Shown here piece after piece: positions 1 to 6,137 of a DNA stretch of 9,901 nt; the first letter of the stretch is position 1; the number at the start of each line of letters is the position of its first letter. Position numbers and translations under genes: made by a program. The stretch lies in NCBI GenBank assembly GCA_009930125.1, contig RZYZ01000069.1, forward strand, positions 1 to 9,901, in the 5' to 3' direction. Source of the stretch: Clostridia bacterium (lineage in GTDB: Bacteria > Bacillota > Clostridia > Clostridiales > Clostridiaceae). The notes under the pieces are model-generated. The model worked only from the letters and a program-made list of their open reading frames with translations. It ran no database searches and was not told the DNA's origin.

Positions 1-1
1 A

Positions 2-1036
2 CATGAAGTCCATGAAATTACACTGGAGAATGCAAATGGAATCAGTGTGAGCTTCCTGACCTATGGAGGAATCATCACGCGCGTGATGGTTCCGGATAAT
101 GAAGGATGCTTTGAAAATATCGTACTCGCCTATGAGGATTACAAGGATTATCTGAAGAATCCGGGCCATCTGGGATCGATCATTGGAAGGACTGCAGGGC
201 GAATCAGAAACGCCCAGTTTACTTTAGATGGCAGGAAGTACACATTAGCGAAGAACTATGGTGAGAATTCTGGTCATGGTGGTAATCGTGGATTTGATAA
301 GCATGTTTTCACCTGCGATATCCTGGAATCGGAAAGCGCAGTAGAAGCGAAGCTTTTTAGAATATCACCTCATCTAGAAGAAGGATATCCTGGAGACTTG
401 CATGTCACAGTGAAATACTCTCTGAGTGAAGAGAATATTTTCAAGATTGAGTACCATGGAACTTCTTCAGAGAATACTCTTTTCAACATGACGAATCACA
501 GTTATTTCAATCTTTCAGGTTCGTTCAGAGAGAGCATCAAATATCATGAGCTTTTCATAGATGCGGATCATTTTGCAGAGATTGATGAAACCAAAGCGCC
601 TACGGGTGTTCTGACCAGTGTTCAGAATACTCCCTTTGATTTTCGCTTCATGAGAGAAATCGGAGAAGAAATGAGTACTGAAAACGAGCAGCTGAAAATT
701 GCTAACGGATACGACCATGCTTTTCTGCTTAAGAAGAATCCAGGAACAAAAATCAGGCTTGCCCATCGACACACAGGAAGGGTGATGGAAATCGAGACAG
801 ACAATCAGGCAGTGGTGGTGTATACGCAGAACTATACCCAAGGGCAGATCATTCAGGGAGGATATGCTCTGGAGCCATACAGATCCATTGCTCTGGAGGT
901 TAAGAAACTACCCATCGGAAGAGAGGAAGCCTTCAAGGAGTACTCCATGCTTTCTGCTGAGCAGACCCAGGTGACAACCACCAGGTTTAGATTTAAAGTG
1001 GAACAGCAGAATGAAGGAATATACGGTGATATTTAA
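2..1036 (+). CDS. galM: Aldose 1-epimerase (galactose mutarotase), 5' end cut by window edge
   Basis: This cytoplasmic enzyme interconverts the alpha and beta anomers of aldoses such as galactose and glucose, feeding the Leloir pathway. The frame is open from base 2, so the gene begins left of the window. An internal GTG at 47 is not the start, because family-like sequence (EVHEITLENANG) precedes it. Counting from base 2, 344 residues are visible. The active-site residues are in place: His92 (GHGGNRGFDK), His166 (NHSYFNLSG), Asp238 (GYDHAF) and Glu299 (ALEV). Their spacing (74, 72, 61) nearly equals that of the Lactococcus lactis enzyme (His96, His170, Asp243, Glu304). This implies only about four or five residues are missing at the N-terminus. 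The C-terminal tail past Glu299 diverges from the common LETQ...PDA form, so the preferred sugar is uncertain. No other sugar gene is visible, and the link to the downstream ATPase operon is probably only positional. Confidence 0.93.
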   Translation, partial: HEVHEITLENANGISVSFLTYGGIITRVMVPDNEGCFENIVLAYEDYKDYLKNPGHLGSIIGRTAGRIRNAQFTLDGRKYTLAKNYGENSGHGGNRGFDKHVFTCDILESESAVEAKLFRISPHLEEGYPGDLHVTVKYSLSEENIFKIEYHGTSSENTLFNMTNHSYFNLSGSFRESIKYHELFIDADHFAEIDETKAPTGVLTSVQNTPFDFRFMREIGEEMSTENEQLKIANGYDHAFLLKKNPGTKIRLAHRHTGRVMEIETDNQAVVVYTQNYTQGQIIQGGYALEPYRSIALEVKKLPIGREEAFKEYSMLSAEQTQVTTTRFRFKVEQQNEGIYGDI

Positions 1037-1046
1037 CATTTTTCTC

Positions 1047-1075
1047 GAGACAGATATAGAGAATAGTTTTATAAT
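1047..1075 (+). promoter_or_regulatory. Candidate sigma-A promoter, distal
   Basis: GAGACA (1047-1052, four of six matches to TTGACA) lies 17 bases upstream of a perfect TATAAT (1070-1075). Transcription would start near base 1082 and leave a leader of about 280 bases before the first ATPase gene. The region is AT-rich, so chance -10 matches are expected. A second TATAAT at 1097-1102 has no matching -35 box. Confidence 0.35.
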
Positions 1076-1217
1076 TAGGGAGAAAAGAGTATTATATATA
1101 ATAGGAAGAGATTCGCACAGATAAGAACGAATTGTTAAATTAATTGCAATAAATGATGAAATGGTTCACATTATGAAAATTAATGTAGAATATCTTTATT
1201 TTTACAATGTAATGGAT

Positions 1218-1258
1218 GTGATAAGTCATTTGTGATTTTTTGTGTAAATTGACTTCAC
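1218..1258. repeat. Imperfect dyad/hairpin overlapping the proximal -35 box
   Basis: AAGTCA (1223-1228) is the exact inverse complement of TGACTT (1250-1255). The pairing extends inward through TTT/AAA with one bulged base plus three G-T wobbles. It extends outward through GTG (1218-1220) and CAC (1256-1258) across a two-base bulge. The loop is about eight bases (ATTTTTTG). No T-run follows on either strand, so it is not an intrinsic terminator. It could be an operator or an RNA hairpin if transcription enters from upstream. Confidence 0.4.
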
Positions 1259-1279
1259 GCTTAAAATATGTCACATTAT
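1249..1279 (+). promoter_or_regulatory. Candidate sigma-A promoter, proximal to the ATPase operon
   Basis: TTGACT (1249-1254, five of six matches) is followed after 19 bases by CATTAT (1274-1279, four of six matches). The spacer is longer than the ideal 17. Transcription would begin around base 1286, about 75 bases before ATG 1361, a normal leader length. The -35 box lies inside the 3' arm of the dyad at 1218-1258, so a protein bound to that dyad could block it. This is an inference from spacing only. Confidence 0.35.
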
Positions 1280-1346
1280 ATAGGTTAGTGTATTGGAACA
1301 ATAAGTTTTCAATGCATCTCTTTACGTTAAAAAACTGACTAATGGG

Positions 1347-1354
1347 GGAGGAGG
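1347..1354 (+). promoter_or_regulatory. Strong ribosome binding site of the first ATPase gene
   Basis: The purine run GGAGGAGG ends six bases before ATG 1361, inside a longer G-rich stretch (1344-1356). It fixes the start of the subunit G gene and marks the beginning of the operon. Confidence 0.8.
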
Positions 1355-1360
1355 AGCATT

Positions 1361-1672
1361 ATGAAGAAACTGATCAAGGAAATTGTTGGAGCAGATGAGA
1401 ACGCAAGAGAAAGACTACAGGAAGTCAAGGAAGAGCGTGCACAGGCAGTAGCGAAAGTCATGGAACTGCGTCCGGAAATTGAAGCGCGTTTCAAGAAAGA
1501 GGCTGAAGACAGAGTTCATCAGCATAGAATCAAGCTGGATAATGAATATGAGAAGAAATCGCTTCAGTATTCAGTCCAGTACGAGAAATCTCTGGAACAA
1601 CTCATTGATCGCTTCAATAAAAATAAGGAAACATGGGTGGAGTCGATTTATGACAGATGCCTTGATTCTTAA
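1361..1672 (+). CDS. V-type ATPase peripheral stalk subunit G (NtpF/AhaH-like)
   Basis: This 103-residue protein is highly charged and almost wholly helical. It is rich in Lys, Glu, Arg and Gln, with no membrane segment and almost no Gly or Pro. This suits a long coiled coil. In V/A-type ATPases the small G subunit pairs with subunit E as a stator rod that keeps the A3B3 head from turning. The N-terminal pattern (IKEIVGADENARERLQEVKE) resembles the I-x-x-aE-x-A periodicity of AhaH/NtpF proteins, and the length is close to E. hirae NtpF (about 107 residues). The start ATG has a strong ribosome binding site. The gene is first in the operon, as ntpF is in E. hirae, and ends 26 bases before subunit C. 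Coiled coils converge, so the call rests on position and size as much as on sequence. Confidence 0.72.
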   Translation: MKKLIKEIVGADENARERLQEVKEERAQAVAKVMELRPEIEARFKKEAEDRVHQHRIKLDNEYEKKSLQYSVQYEKSLEQLIDRFNKNKETWVESIYDRCLDS

Positions 1673-1698
1673 CGGTTGAAGAGAAGGGAGTTAAACTG

Positions 1699-2754
1699 AT
1701 GAGCAATATTAACAGTCCTGCTCTAGCAGCAAAGGCGAAAGCCATGTATGGGCAAAGACTGAAAAAAGAAGATTATGAGGAACTTCTCCGAAAAGGTTCT
1801 GTTGGTGAAATAGCAGGTTACCTGAAGAATGAAACAGAATACGGGTCAACCATGCGAGACATTTACGAGAATAGGATTCATAGAGGTCAGCTGGAAGGAC
1901 TTATTCGTCAGAATATGTATGAAAAGATCGAGAAGCTTCTGAGATTTTCCATGCTGACGAAAAACAGATTTTATAGAATGAACATCGTGAAAAGAGAGAT
2001 TGAAATCATTCTCCTTGCACTGCGTTCCATCATGCCAGACAAAATGGAAGATGATGAAACTTACGATGTGATGGTTCGAGATATCCCCATATCACTTTCG
2101 GATTATTTTTCTTTCGACGTGAATGAAATCTCTGAAATCATGACTTACGAAGATATACTGGATATATTAAGCAAGACACCTTATCAGAGAATCATACGAC
2201 CCTATCAGGTGGAGAAAGGGGAAAAGATTGATTTTACCTCTATTGAAAGAGATCTTTACAGTTATTACTATAAATATGTCTTTGAGGTCATTGATGAGAA
2301 CTTTTCGGGCAAGAAAAGGAAAGAGCTTACAGAAATCTACAGAACACAGATTGAACTGCTCAATATCATCAAGATTTATCGTTTCAAGAAATTTTTCAAG
2401 GTGACAAACGACCAGATCAGAAAATCCATGGTAAGGCTGAAATCTAGAATGAGCGATGCATTCATCAATGAACTCATCGAGGAACCAACAGCGGAAGGAG
2501 TTCTCCAGAGACTGGAGGAGTCCAAATATAACCTGTATGTGGATGATCTGGATTATACTTATATCGAGTATTATGCAAATGAAATCAGATATAATCTCGC
2601 AAAGCGGTATATGCATTTTTCCATTGAATCTCCTATCGTTTTCACTGTTTATTCGATTCTTCTGGAGATTGAAATTACCAATATCATAAACATTGTTGAA
2701 GCAATTCGATATGACACTCCTAGAAGTGAAATCGAAAAACTGCTTATTTATTAA
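1699..2754 (+). CDS. ntpC: V-type ATPase subunit C (socket between rotor shaft and membrane ring)
   Basis: Subunit C (equivalent to eukaryotic subunit d) is an all-helical, funnel-shaped protein that sits on the membrane ring and holds the lower end of the D-F shaft. The 351-residue product is soluble, rich in Tyr, Ile, Glu and Arg, and has no membrane span. This matches the family's usual 320-350 residues. The N-terminal part (SPALAAKAKAMYGQRLKKED, then a conserved L-x-x-T/E-x-Y-type stretch near residues 40-48) is typical of the family. Repeated helical blocks with YYYKY and IEYYANEIR follow, as in the threefold pseudo-repeat of subunit C. GAGAAGGGAG (1681-1690) lies eight bases before the ATG. 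In E. hirae this gene follows ntpE; here it lies second, directly before subunit I. Confidence 0.9.
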   Translation: MSNINSPALAAKAKAMYGQRLKKEDYEELLRKGSVGEIAGYLKNETEYGSTMRDIYENRIHRGQLEGLIRQNMYEKIEKLLRFSMLTKNRFYRMNIVKREIEIILLALRSIMPDKMEDDETYDVMVRDIPISLSDYFSFDVNEISEIMTYEDILDILSKTPYQRIIRPYQVEKGEKIDFTSIERDLYSYYYKYVFEVIDENFSGKKRKELTEIYRTQIELLNIIKIYRFKKFFKVTNDQIRKSMVRLKSRMSDAFINELIEEPTAEGVLQRLEESKYNLYVDDLDYTYIEYYANEIRYNLAKRYMHFSIESPIVFTVYSILLEIEITNIINIVEAIRYDTPRSEIEKLLIY

Positions 2755-2770
2755 GAAAGGGGGGACCTGA

Positions 2771-4696
2771 ATGGCCATCGCAAAAATGAAATTAATCAAT
2801 ATTGTGGCAGATAATGAATATCTGGATGAAGTACTGGCACGATTCATCGAGCTGGATGATTTTCATCCTGAACCGGCAAGTAAGCTTGCGGGTACGGTAC
2901 ATGGACTGACCACACTTTATTACGAGAATCCATATCTGAAGATGCTGAATCGAATTAAGGAAATTGAAGCGGATATGGGACTGAAAATCGATAAAAGAGA
3001 AGTCGATGTTCAGCAGTGTGATCTGGAGAGAATCAGCAGATTCATAGAAAGAACACACGATAAATTCGATCAGATCGATTCGAATATGAAAGAAATCAAA
3101 CTCCTGATTCAGGAAGATGAAGATGCTCTGAGGCAGGTGAAGAATATCGAATCTCTCGATATTTCGCTGGATGATCTGTTCTCCTGTCGTTATCTGAACA
3201 GCCGTGTGGGACGTCTTCCGCTGGACAGCGAGGAAAAACTGAGATTCTACAACAACAGACCATTTATATGGAATTCCTTCAGCAGAGACAACAATTACAG
3301 CTGGGGAATCTATATCACAAGTGAGGAATACAAAAGAGAAGTGGACAATGTGTTTTCCTCTCTGTATTTTGAGAGAATCCATATTCCGGACTTTGTTCAT
3401 GGAACTCCTGAAGAGGCGAAAGAAAACCTTGTTCAGGAGATTGCAAGCCTGAAGAAGGATCTGAAGATACTGGAAGAAAGCAAGAAGGAACTGCTCGAAA
3501 GAACAACAGATCGTTACTCGATTTTCACATCTGTTCTGGAGCATGTGAGCAAGATATTCGAAGCAAGAAAGTATGTCATTGGCCTTGGAGGAAGATTCTC
3601 CATCACAGGTTTCATGGCAAAGGATGATATCGCTGGACTGGAGAAGAAATTCGAAGATCTTGAAGCTGTGGAGATAGAAGTAAGACCTGCCAGCAACGAC
3701 AAGAGACTTACACCTCCGACGAAGCTCAAGAACGGCTGGTTCTCTGAACCATTTGGGATGTTCGTGGAGATGTATGGGGTTGCAAACTACAAGGACATTG
3801 ATCCTACACCTTTTGTTGCACTGACCTATACACTACTGTTTGGCATCATGTTCGGAGATGTGGGTCAAGGACTTGTACTCGCGCTGCTGGGCTGGCTCAT
3901 GTATAAATTCAAGGGAATGAAGCTTGGTGCAGTAGGTATAAGAATCGGTATCTCCTCTGCGATCTTCGGATTGCTTTATGGCTCTGTTTTCGGAAACGAG
4001 CATCTGCTGGATCCGTTCTTCATTAATGTGCTGGGACTTCCAGGAAAGCCGATTCATACCATGGATCCAGGCTTCACCATGACGCTGCTGTTATCAGCCA
4101 TAGCCATCGGAGCTGTACTGATTATTGTAACGATTGGAATGAATATCTACACCAACTACAAGAGAAACCATATCGTGGAAATGCTTTTGTCACATAATGG
4201 TATTGCAGGAATCGTTCTGTATACATTTGCCATTGGTGGTGCAGGGCTCATGCTGAGTGGTATCGCAAATCTTTTCAATCCAGTGACACTTACTTTATTC
4301 GTAGGACTGCCTCTTCTGCTCATGTTCCTGAAGGAGCCTCTGGAAAGAAGAGTTCATGGAGAGAAGATGTTCCCGAATGGCTTTGGTGGGTTCTTCACAG
4401 AAGCGTTCTTCGAACTCTTTGAGATCATTCTTTCCTACATCACAAATACCATGTCCTATATGAGAGTAGCAGGATTCGTCCTTTCTCATGCAGGTATGAT
4501 GCTTGTGGTATCCAGTCTGATGGAAATGACCGGAAATGCTGGACCAATAGTCTTCGTCTTCGGTAATCTCTTTGTTATGGCCCTTGAAGGACTGATTGTT
4601 GGAATTCAGGTGCTAAGACTTGAGTTCTATGAAATGTTCTCCAGATATTACACTGGAGATGGCATCCCATTCAAATCATTAAAAGAAACTTTATAG
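2771..4696 (+). CDS. ntpI: V-type ATPase membrane stator subunit I (a-subunit)
   Basis: Subunit I anchors the peripheral stalks and forms the ion half-channels against the rotating ring. The 641 residues split into a soluble N-terminal arm (about 1-330, with coiled-coil stretches near 85-125 and 215-245) and a membrane half of about seven or eight helices (about 349-615). The family signature is clear: PPTKLKNGWFSEPFGMFVEM at 315-334, then DPTPFVALTYTLLFGIMFGD at 344-363 and GQGL. The helix with SYMRVAGFVLSHAG carries Arg565, the position of the essential Arg735 of yeast Vph1. Arg616 in VLRLEFYEMFSRYY matches the second conserved arginine near the C-terminus. A G-rich ribosome binding site (2756-2764) precedes the ATG. 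The gene starts 16 bases after subunit C and ends 14 bases before subunit K. No truncation is seen. Confidence 0.96.
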   Translation: MAIAKMKLINIVADNEYLDEVLARFIELDDFHPEPASKLAGTVHGLTTLYYENPYLKMLNRIKEIEADMGLKIDKREVDVQQCDLERISRFIERTHDKFDQIDSNMKEIKLLIQEDEDALRQVKNIESLDISLDDLFSCRYLNSRVGRLPLDSEEKLRFYNNRPFIWNSFSRDNNYSWGIYITSEEYKREVDNVFSSLYFERIHIPDFVHGTPEEAKENLVQEIASLKKDLKILEESKKELLERTTDRYSIFTSVLEHVSKIFEARKYVIGLGGRFSITGFMAKDDIAGLEKKFEDLEAVEIEVRPASNDKRLTPPTKLKNGWFSEPFGMFVEMYGVANYKDIDPTPFVALTYTLLFGIMFGDVGQGLVLALLGWLMYKFKGMKLGAVGIRIGISSAIFGLLYGSVFGNEHLLDPFFINVLGLPGKPIHTMDPGFTMTLLLSAIAIGAVLIIVTIGMNIYTNYKRNHIVEMLLSHNGIAGIVLYTFAIGGAGLMLSGIANLFNPVTLTLFVGLPLLLMFLKEPLERRVHGEKMFPNGFGGFFTEAFFELFEIILSYITNTMSYMRVAGFVLSHAGMMLVVSSLMEMTGNAGPIVFVFGNLFVMALEGLIVGIQVLRLEFYEMFSRYYTGDGIPFKSLKETL

Positions 4697-4710
4697 TGGA
4701 GGATTAAATT

Positions 4711-5160
4711 ATGTTAAATATTTTTGAATTACTTATCCCAATGGTGCTCATCGTTCTGATTTCATTACCACTCATCAAGGTCTTCAGAGGAAAGATCAGT
4801 GGACAGTCTGCCAAGACCAGACTAATCAGTCATATTGTCATGTTCTTTGTTGTGATCGTCGGATCTGTGATCTTCTCTGCTGGTGATTTATCAGTACTTG
4901 CTGCAGAAGAAACAGCAACCGCTGCTAACGGAATCATGGGTACCAATGCACAGGGTCTTGGATTCATCAGTGCTGCCCTGGCTACAGGAATGTCAGCATT
5001 AGGTGCTGGTATCGCCGTTGCTGCTGCAGCTCCTGCTGCGATCGGTGCATTCTCAGAGAATGAAAAGAACTTCGGTAAGTCCCTGATCTTCGTTGCGCTG
5101 GGTGAAGGTGTTGCGATCTATGGACTGCTGATTTCCATCCTGATCATCAATAAGCTATAA
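4711..5160 (+). CDS. ntpK: V-type ATPase ring subunit K (c-subunit / proteolipid)
   Basis: Copies of this proteolipid form the membrane ring that carries ions past subunit I. The 149-residue protein has four hydrophobic stretches: about 4-22, 38-58, 82-108 and 122-146. Only the last two form a recognisable c-type hairpin. A Gly/Ala-rich helix (GLGFISAALATGMSALGAG) leads to a polar loop (SENEKN) and a helix with the ion-binding carboxylate Glu132 in VALGEGVAIYGLL. The first half is not a duplicate hairpin as in E. hirae NtpK (156 residues). It has a basic stretch between two helices, then a small-residue linker (AAEETATAAN) like a signal-peptidase region. I recall similar N-terminal extensions in other Firmicute K subunits. 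The position of the Na+-liganding Gln is Ala102 in my hand alignment, which favours protons. TGGAGG (4697-4702) lies eight bases before the ATG. Confidence 0.93.
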   Translation: MLNIFELLIPMVLIVLISLPLIKVFRGKISGQSAKTRLISHIVMFFVVIVGSVIFSAGDLSVLAAEETATAANGIMGTNAQGLGFISAALATGMSALGAGIAVAAAAPAAIGAFSENEKNFGKSLIFVALGEGVAIYGLLISILIINKL

Positions 5161-5179
5161 AAGTGATAAGGAGGTTTCC

Positions 5180-5488
5180 ATGAAGTTTTTCCTGATAAGC
5201 GATAACATCGATACCCAAATGGGAATGCGTTTGGCTGGAATCGAAGGAGTTGTTGTCCATGAGCGACACGAAGTTCTGATGGAACTTGAGAAAGCGATGC
5301 ATAATGAAGAAATTGCCATCGTGCTTATTACAACAAAACTCATTGAAACCTGTCCAGAGGTTATTTCCGAATTGAAACTAAGACAGCTCAAACCGCTGAT
5401 CGTTGAAGTTCCAGATCGTCATGGGAAACACAAAATCGGTGAAACCATAGACAGATATGTGAGTGAAGCCATCGGCGTGAAATTATGA
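5180..5488 (+). CDS. ntpG: V-type ATPase subunit F (central stalk)
   Basis: Subunit F binds the middle of subunit D in the rotor shaft and modulates coupling. The name follows E. hirae, where subunit F is NtpG; other schemes call it AtpF. The 102 residues match the family length and fold: a first strand and helix (MKFFLISDNIDTQMGMRLAG), IEGVVVHERHEV, a central strand (IAIVLITTKLIE) and a final strand (PLIVEVPDRHGKH) before the C-terminal helix. Nothing suggests a membrane segment. AAGGAGG (5168-5174) lies five bases before the ATG, and the gene starts 19 bases after subunit K. The stop codon TGA (5486-5488) lies within the ribosome binding site of the next gene, so translation of F and E is likely coupled. 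Confidence 0.93.
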   Translation: MKFFLISDNIDTQMGMRLAGIEGVVVHERHEVLMELEKAMHNEEIAIVLITTKLIETCPEVISELKLRQLKPLIVEVPDRHGKHKIGETIDRYVSEAIGVKL

Positions 5489-5494
5489 GGTGAT
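5487..5494 (+). promoter_or_regulatory. Ribosome binding site that sets the subunit E start
   Basis: GAGGTGAT is an exact match to the anti-Shine-Dalgarno end of 16S rRNA. Its GAGG core ends eight bases before ATG 5499. The in-frame GTG at 5490 lies inside the site and so cannot be the start. The site overlaps the TGA stop of subunit F, a common arrangement for translational coupling. Confidence 0.8.
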
Positions 5495-5498
5495 AAGA

Positions 5499-6098
5499 AT
5501 GCAGTATAATACGATTGAAGAGCTGGAAGAGTATTTTAAAGGCGAAATTGAGAGAGTTTCTCAAAACGAGATAAAGAAAATCCAGAAGGAAATTGAAAAT
5601 ATCAAGGACAAGAATATCAAGGAACTGGAAGAGACTGCCAGAAGCAATGCGGAAATCATTGTAAGTCAGGAAGTCAAATCCATGGACAGCGAACACGCAA
5701 TCTCCCTGAGCAGAATGGCTGATGACAACCAGAAAAAGCTGATGAAAAAGAGGCAGAATCTGATCAACAACCTTTTTGTGGAAATCAGAGAGAAGCTTAT
5801 AGGATATACAAAGACGAGTGACTATAAGGAAAAGATGAAAGAGAAAATCAGTCTGCTGAGCAGTCAGTATCATTCTGACGGTTTATTAAGACTGTCAGAA
5901 AAGGATATGAGCCTCGCAGGTGAGCTTAGTGAAAGCTTTGGTGGACAGATTACGGTGAAGCCGGATGAAAGCATCGAAATCGGAGGGTTTATACTCGAAT
6001 TTCATCAAGATAGAATCATTATCAATGAAACCTATGATGCAAGGCTGATAGAAGAAAGAGAAATGTTTTATGCCAATTCTGAACTGATAATTGGTTAA
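5499..6098 (+). CDS. ntpE: V-type ATPase peripheral stalk subunit E
   Basis: Subunit E pairs with G to make the stator rods linking the tops of the B subunits to subunit I. I start it at ATG 5499 (199 residues) rather than at the in-frame GTG 5490, because GAGGTGAT at 5487-5494 is correctly spaced only for the ATG. The N-terminal half (about 1-100) is a long charged helix (EEYFKGEIERVSQNEIKKIQ and onward) suited to coiled-coil pairing. The C-terminal half is a globular head domain with the family landmarks IGGFIL (161-166) and NETYDARLIEERE (176-188). The length matches the usual 185-210 residues. The stop is 39 bases before the subunit A start, the longest gap between ATPase genes here. In E. 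hirae ntpE precedes ntpC; here it follows subunit F. Confidence 0.92.
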   Translation: MQYNTIEELEEYFKGEIERVSQNEIKKIQKEIENIKDKNIKELEETARSNAEIIVSQEVKSMDSEHAISLSRMADDNQKKLMKKRQNLINNLFVEIREKLIGYTKTSDYKEKMKEKISLLSSQYHSDGLLRLSEKDMSLAGELSESFGGQITVKPDESIEIGGFILEFHQDRIIINETYDARLIEEREMFYANSELIIG

Positions 6099-6126
6099 GT
6101 TCACAGGGCATTGTATGAAATGCGAA

Positions 6127-6134
6127 GAGGTGAT
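6127..6134 (+). promoter_or_regulatory. Ribosome binding site that sets the subunit A start
   Basis: GAGGTGAT, again an exact anti-Shine-Dalgarno match, has its GAGG core seven bases before TTG 6138. The upstream in-frame candidates TTG 6111 and ATG 6120 would place this site inside the coding region, and they have only a weak purine stretch (AGGG, 6105-6108) before them. Confidence 0.75.
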
Positions 6135-6137
6135 AAT

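Larger units (their letters stand above)
1037..1360. other. AT-rich intergenic leader between galM and the V-ATPase operon
   Basis: This is a 324-base gap with no credible gene. It is visibly richer in A and T than its flanks. It contains two candidate promoters (1047-1075 and 1249-1279), an imperfect dyad (1218-1258), three TGTGA/TGTGT words (1217, 1231, 1241) and two copies of TCACATTAT (1166-1174 and 1271-1279). I see no GC-rich hairpin followed by a T-run after galM, so a classical terminator is not supported. The only small reading frames (for example ATG 1173 to TGA 1235, 20 codons) lack ribosome binding sites. Confidence 0.7.

Noticed and set aside
1132..1149. Rex-like operator (TTGTTAA followed by an imperfect second half)
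   Set aside because: The first half matches the Rex consensus, but the second half (ATTGCAA) matches only four of seven positions. Such matches are easy to find in AT-rich DNA.
1153..1235. Leader-peptide frames (ATG 1153 with 7 codons; ATG 1173 with 20 codons)
   Set aside because: Neither has a ribosome binding site, a codon pattern suggestive of attenuation, or a following terminator hairpin.
1223..1255. Intrinsic terminator at the leader dyad
   Set aside because: The stem is AT-rich with bulges and wobbles, and no T-run follows the 3' arm on either strand. The T6 run lies in the loop.
2167..2847. Long minus-strand open frame (226 codons) opposite subunit C
   Set aside because: It lies wholly opposite the well-supported subunit C gene and the start of subunit I. 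The product has no recognisable domain, and no ribosome binding site or operon context supports it.
2792..3544. Minus-strand open frame (250 codons) opposite subunit I
   Set aside because: It is antisense to the conserved subunit I frame. Its composition (rich in Phe, Ile, Ser, Gln and Cys) is typical of a shadow of Glu/Lys-rich helices.
5490..5498. GTG 5490 as start of subunit E
   Set aside because: The codon is part of the GAGGTGAT ribosome binding site, and ATG 5499 has ideal spacing.
5388..5873. Minus-strand open frame (161 codons) opposite subunits F and E
   Set aside because: It is a shadow of two confidently identified genes. The hydrophobic product comes from reading a charged coiled coil backwards.
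6111..6137. TTG 6111 or ATG 6120 as start of subunit A
   Set aside because: No good ribosome binding site precedes either codon. The strong site at 6127-6134 points to TTG 6138, and the added residues (MRRGDN) do not resemble the family N-terminus.
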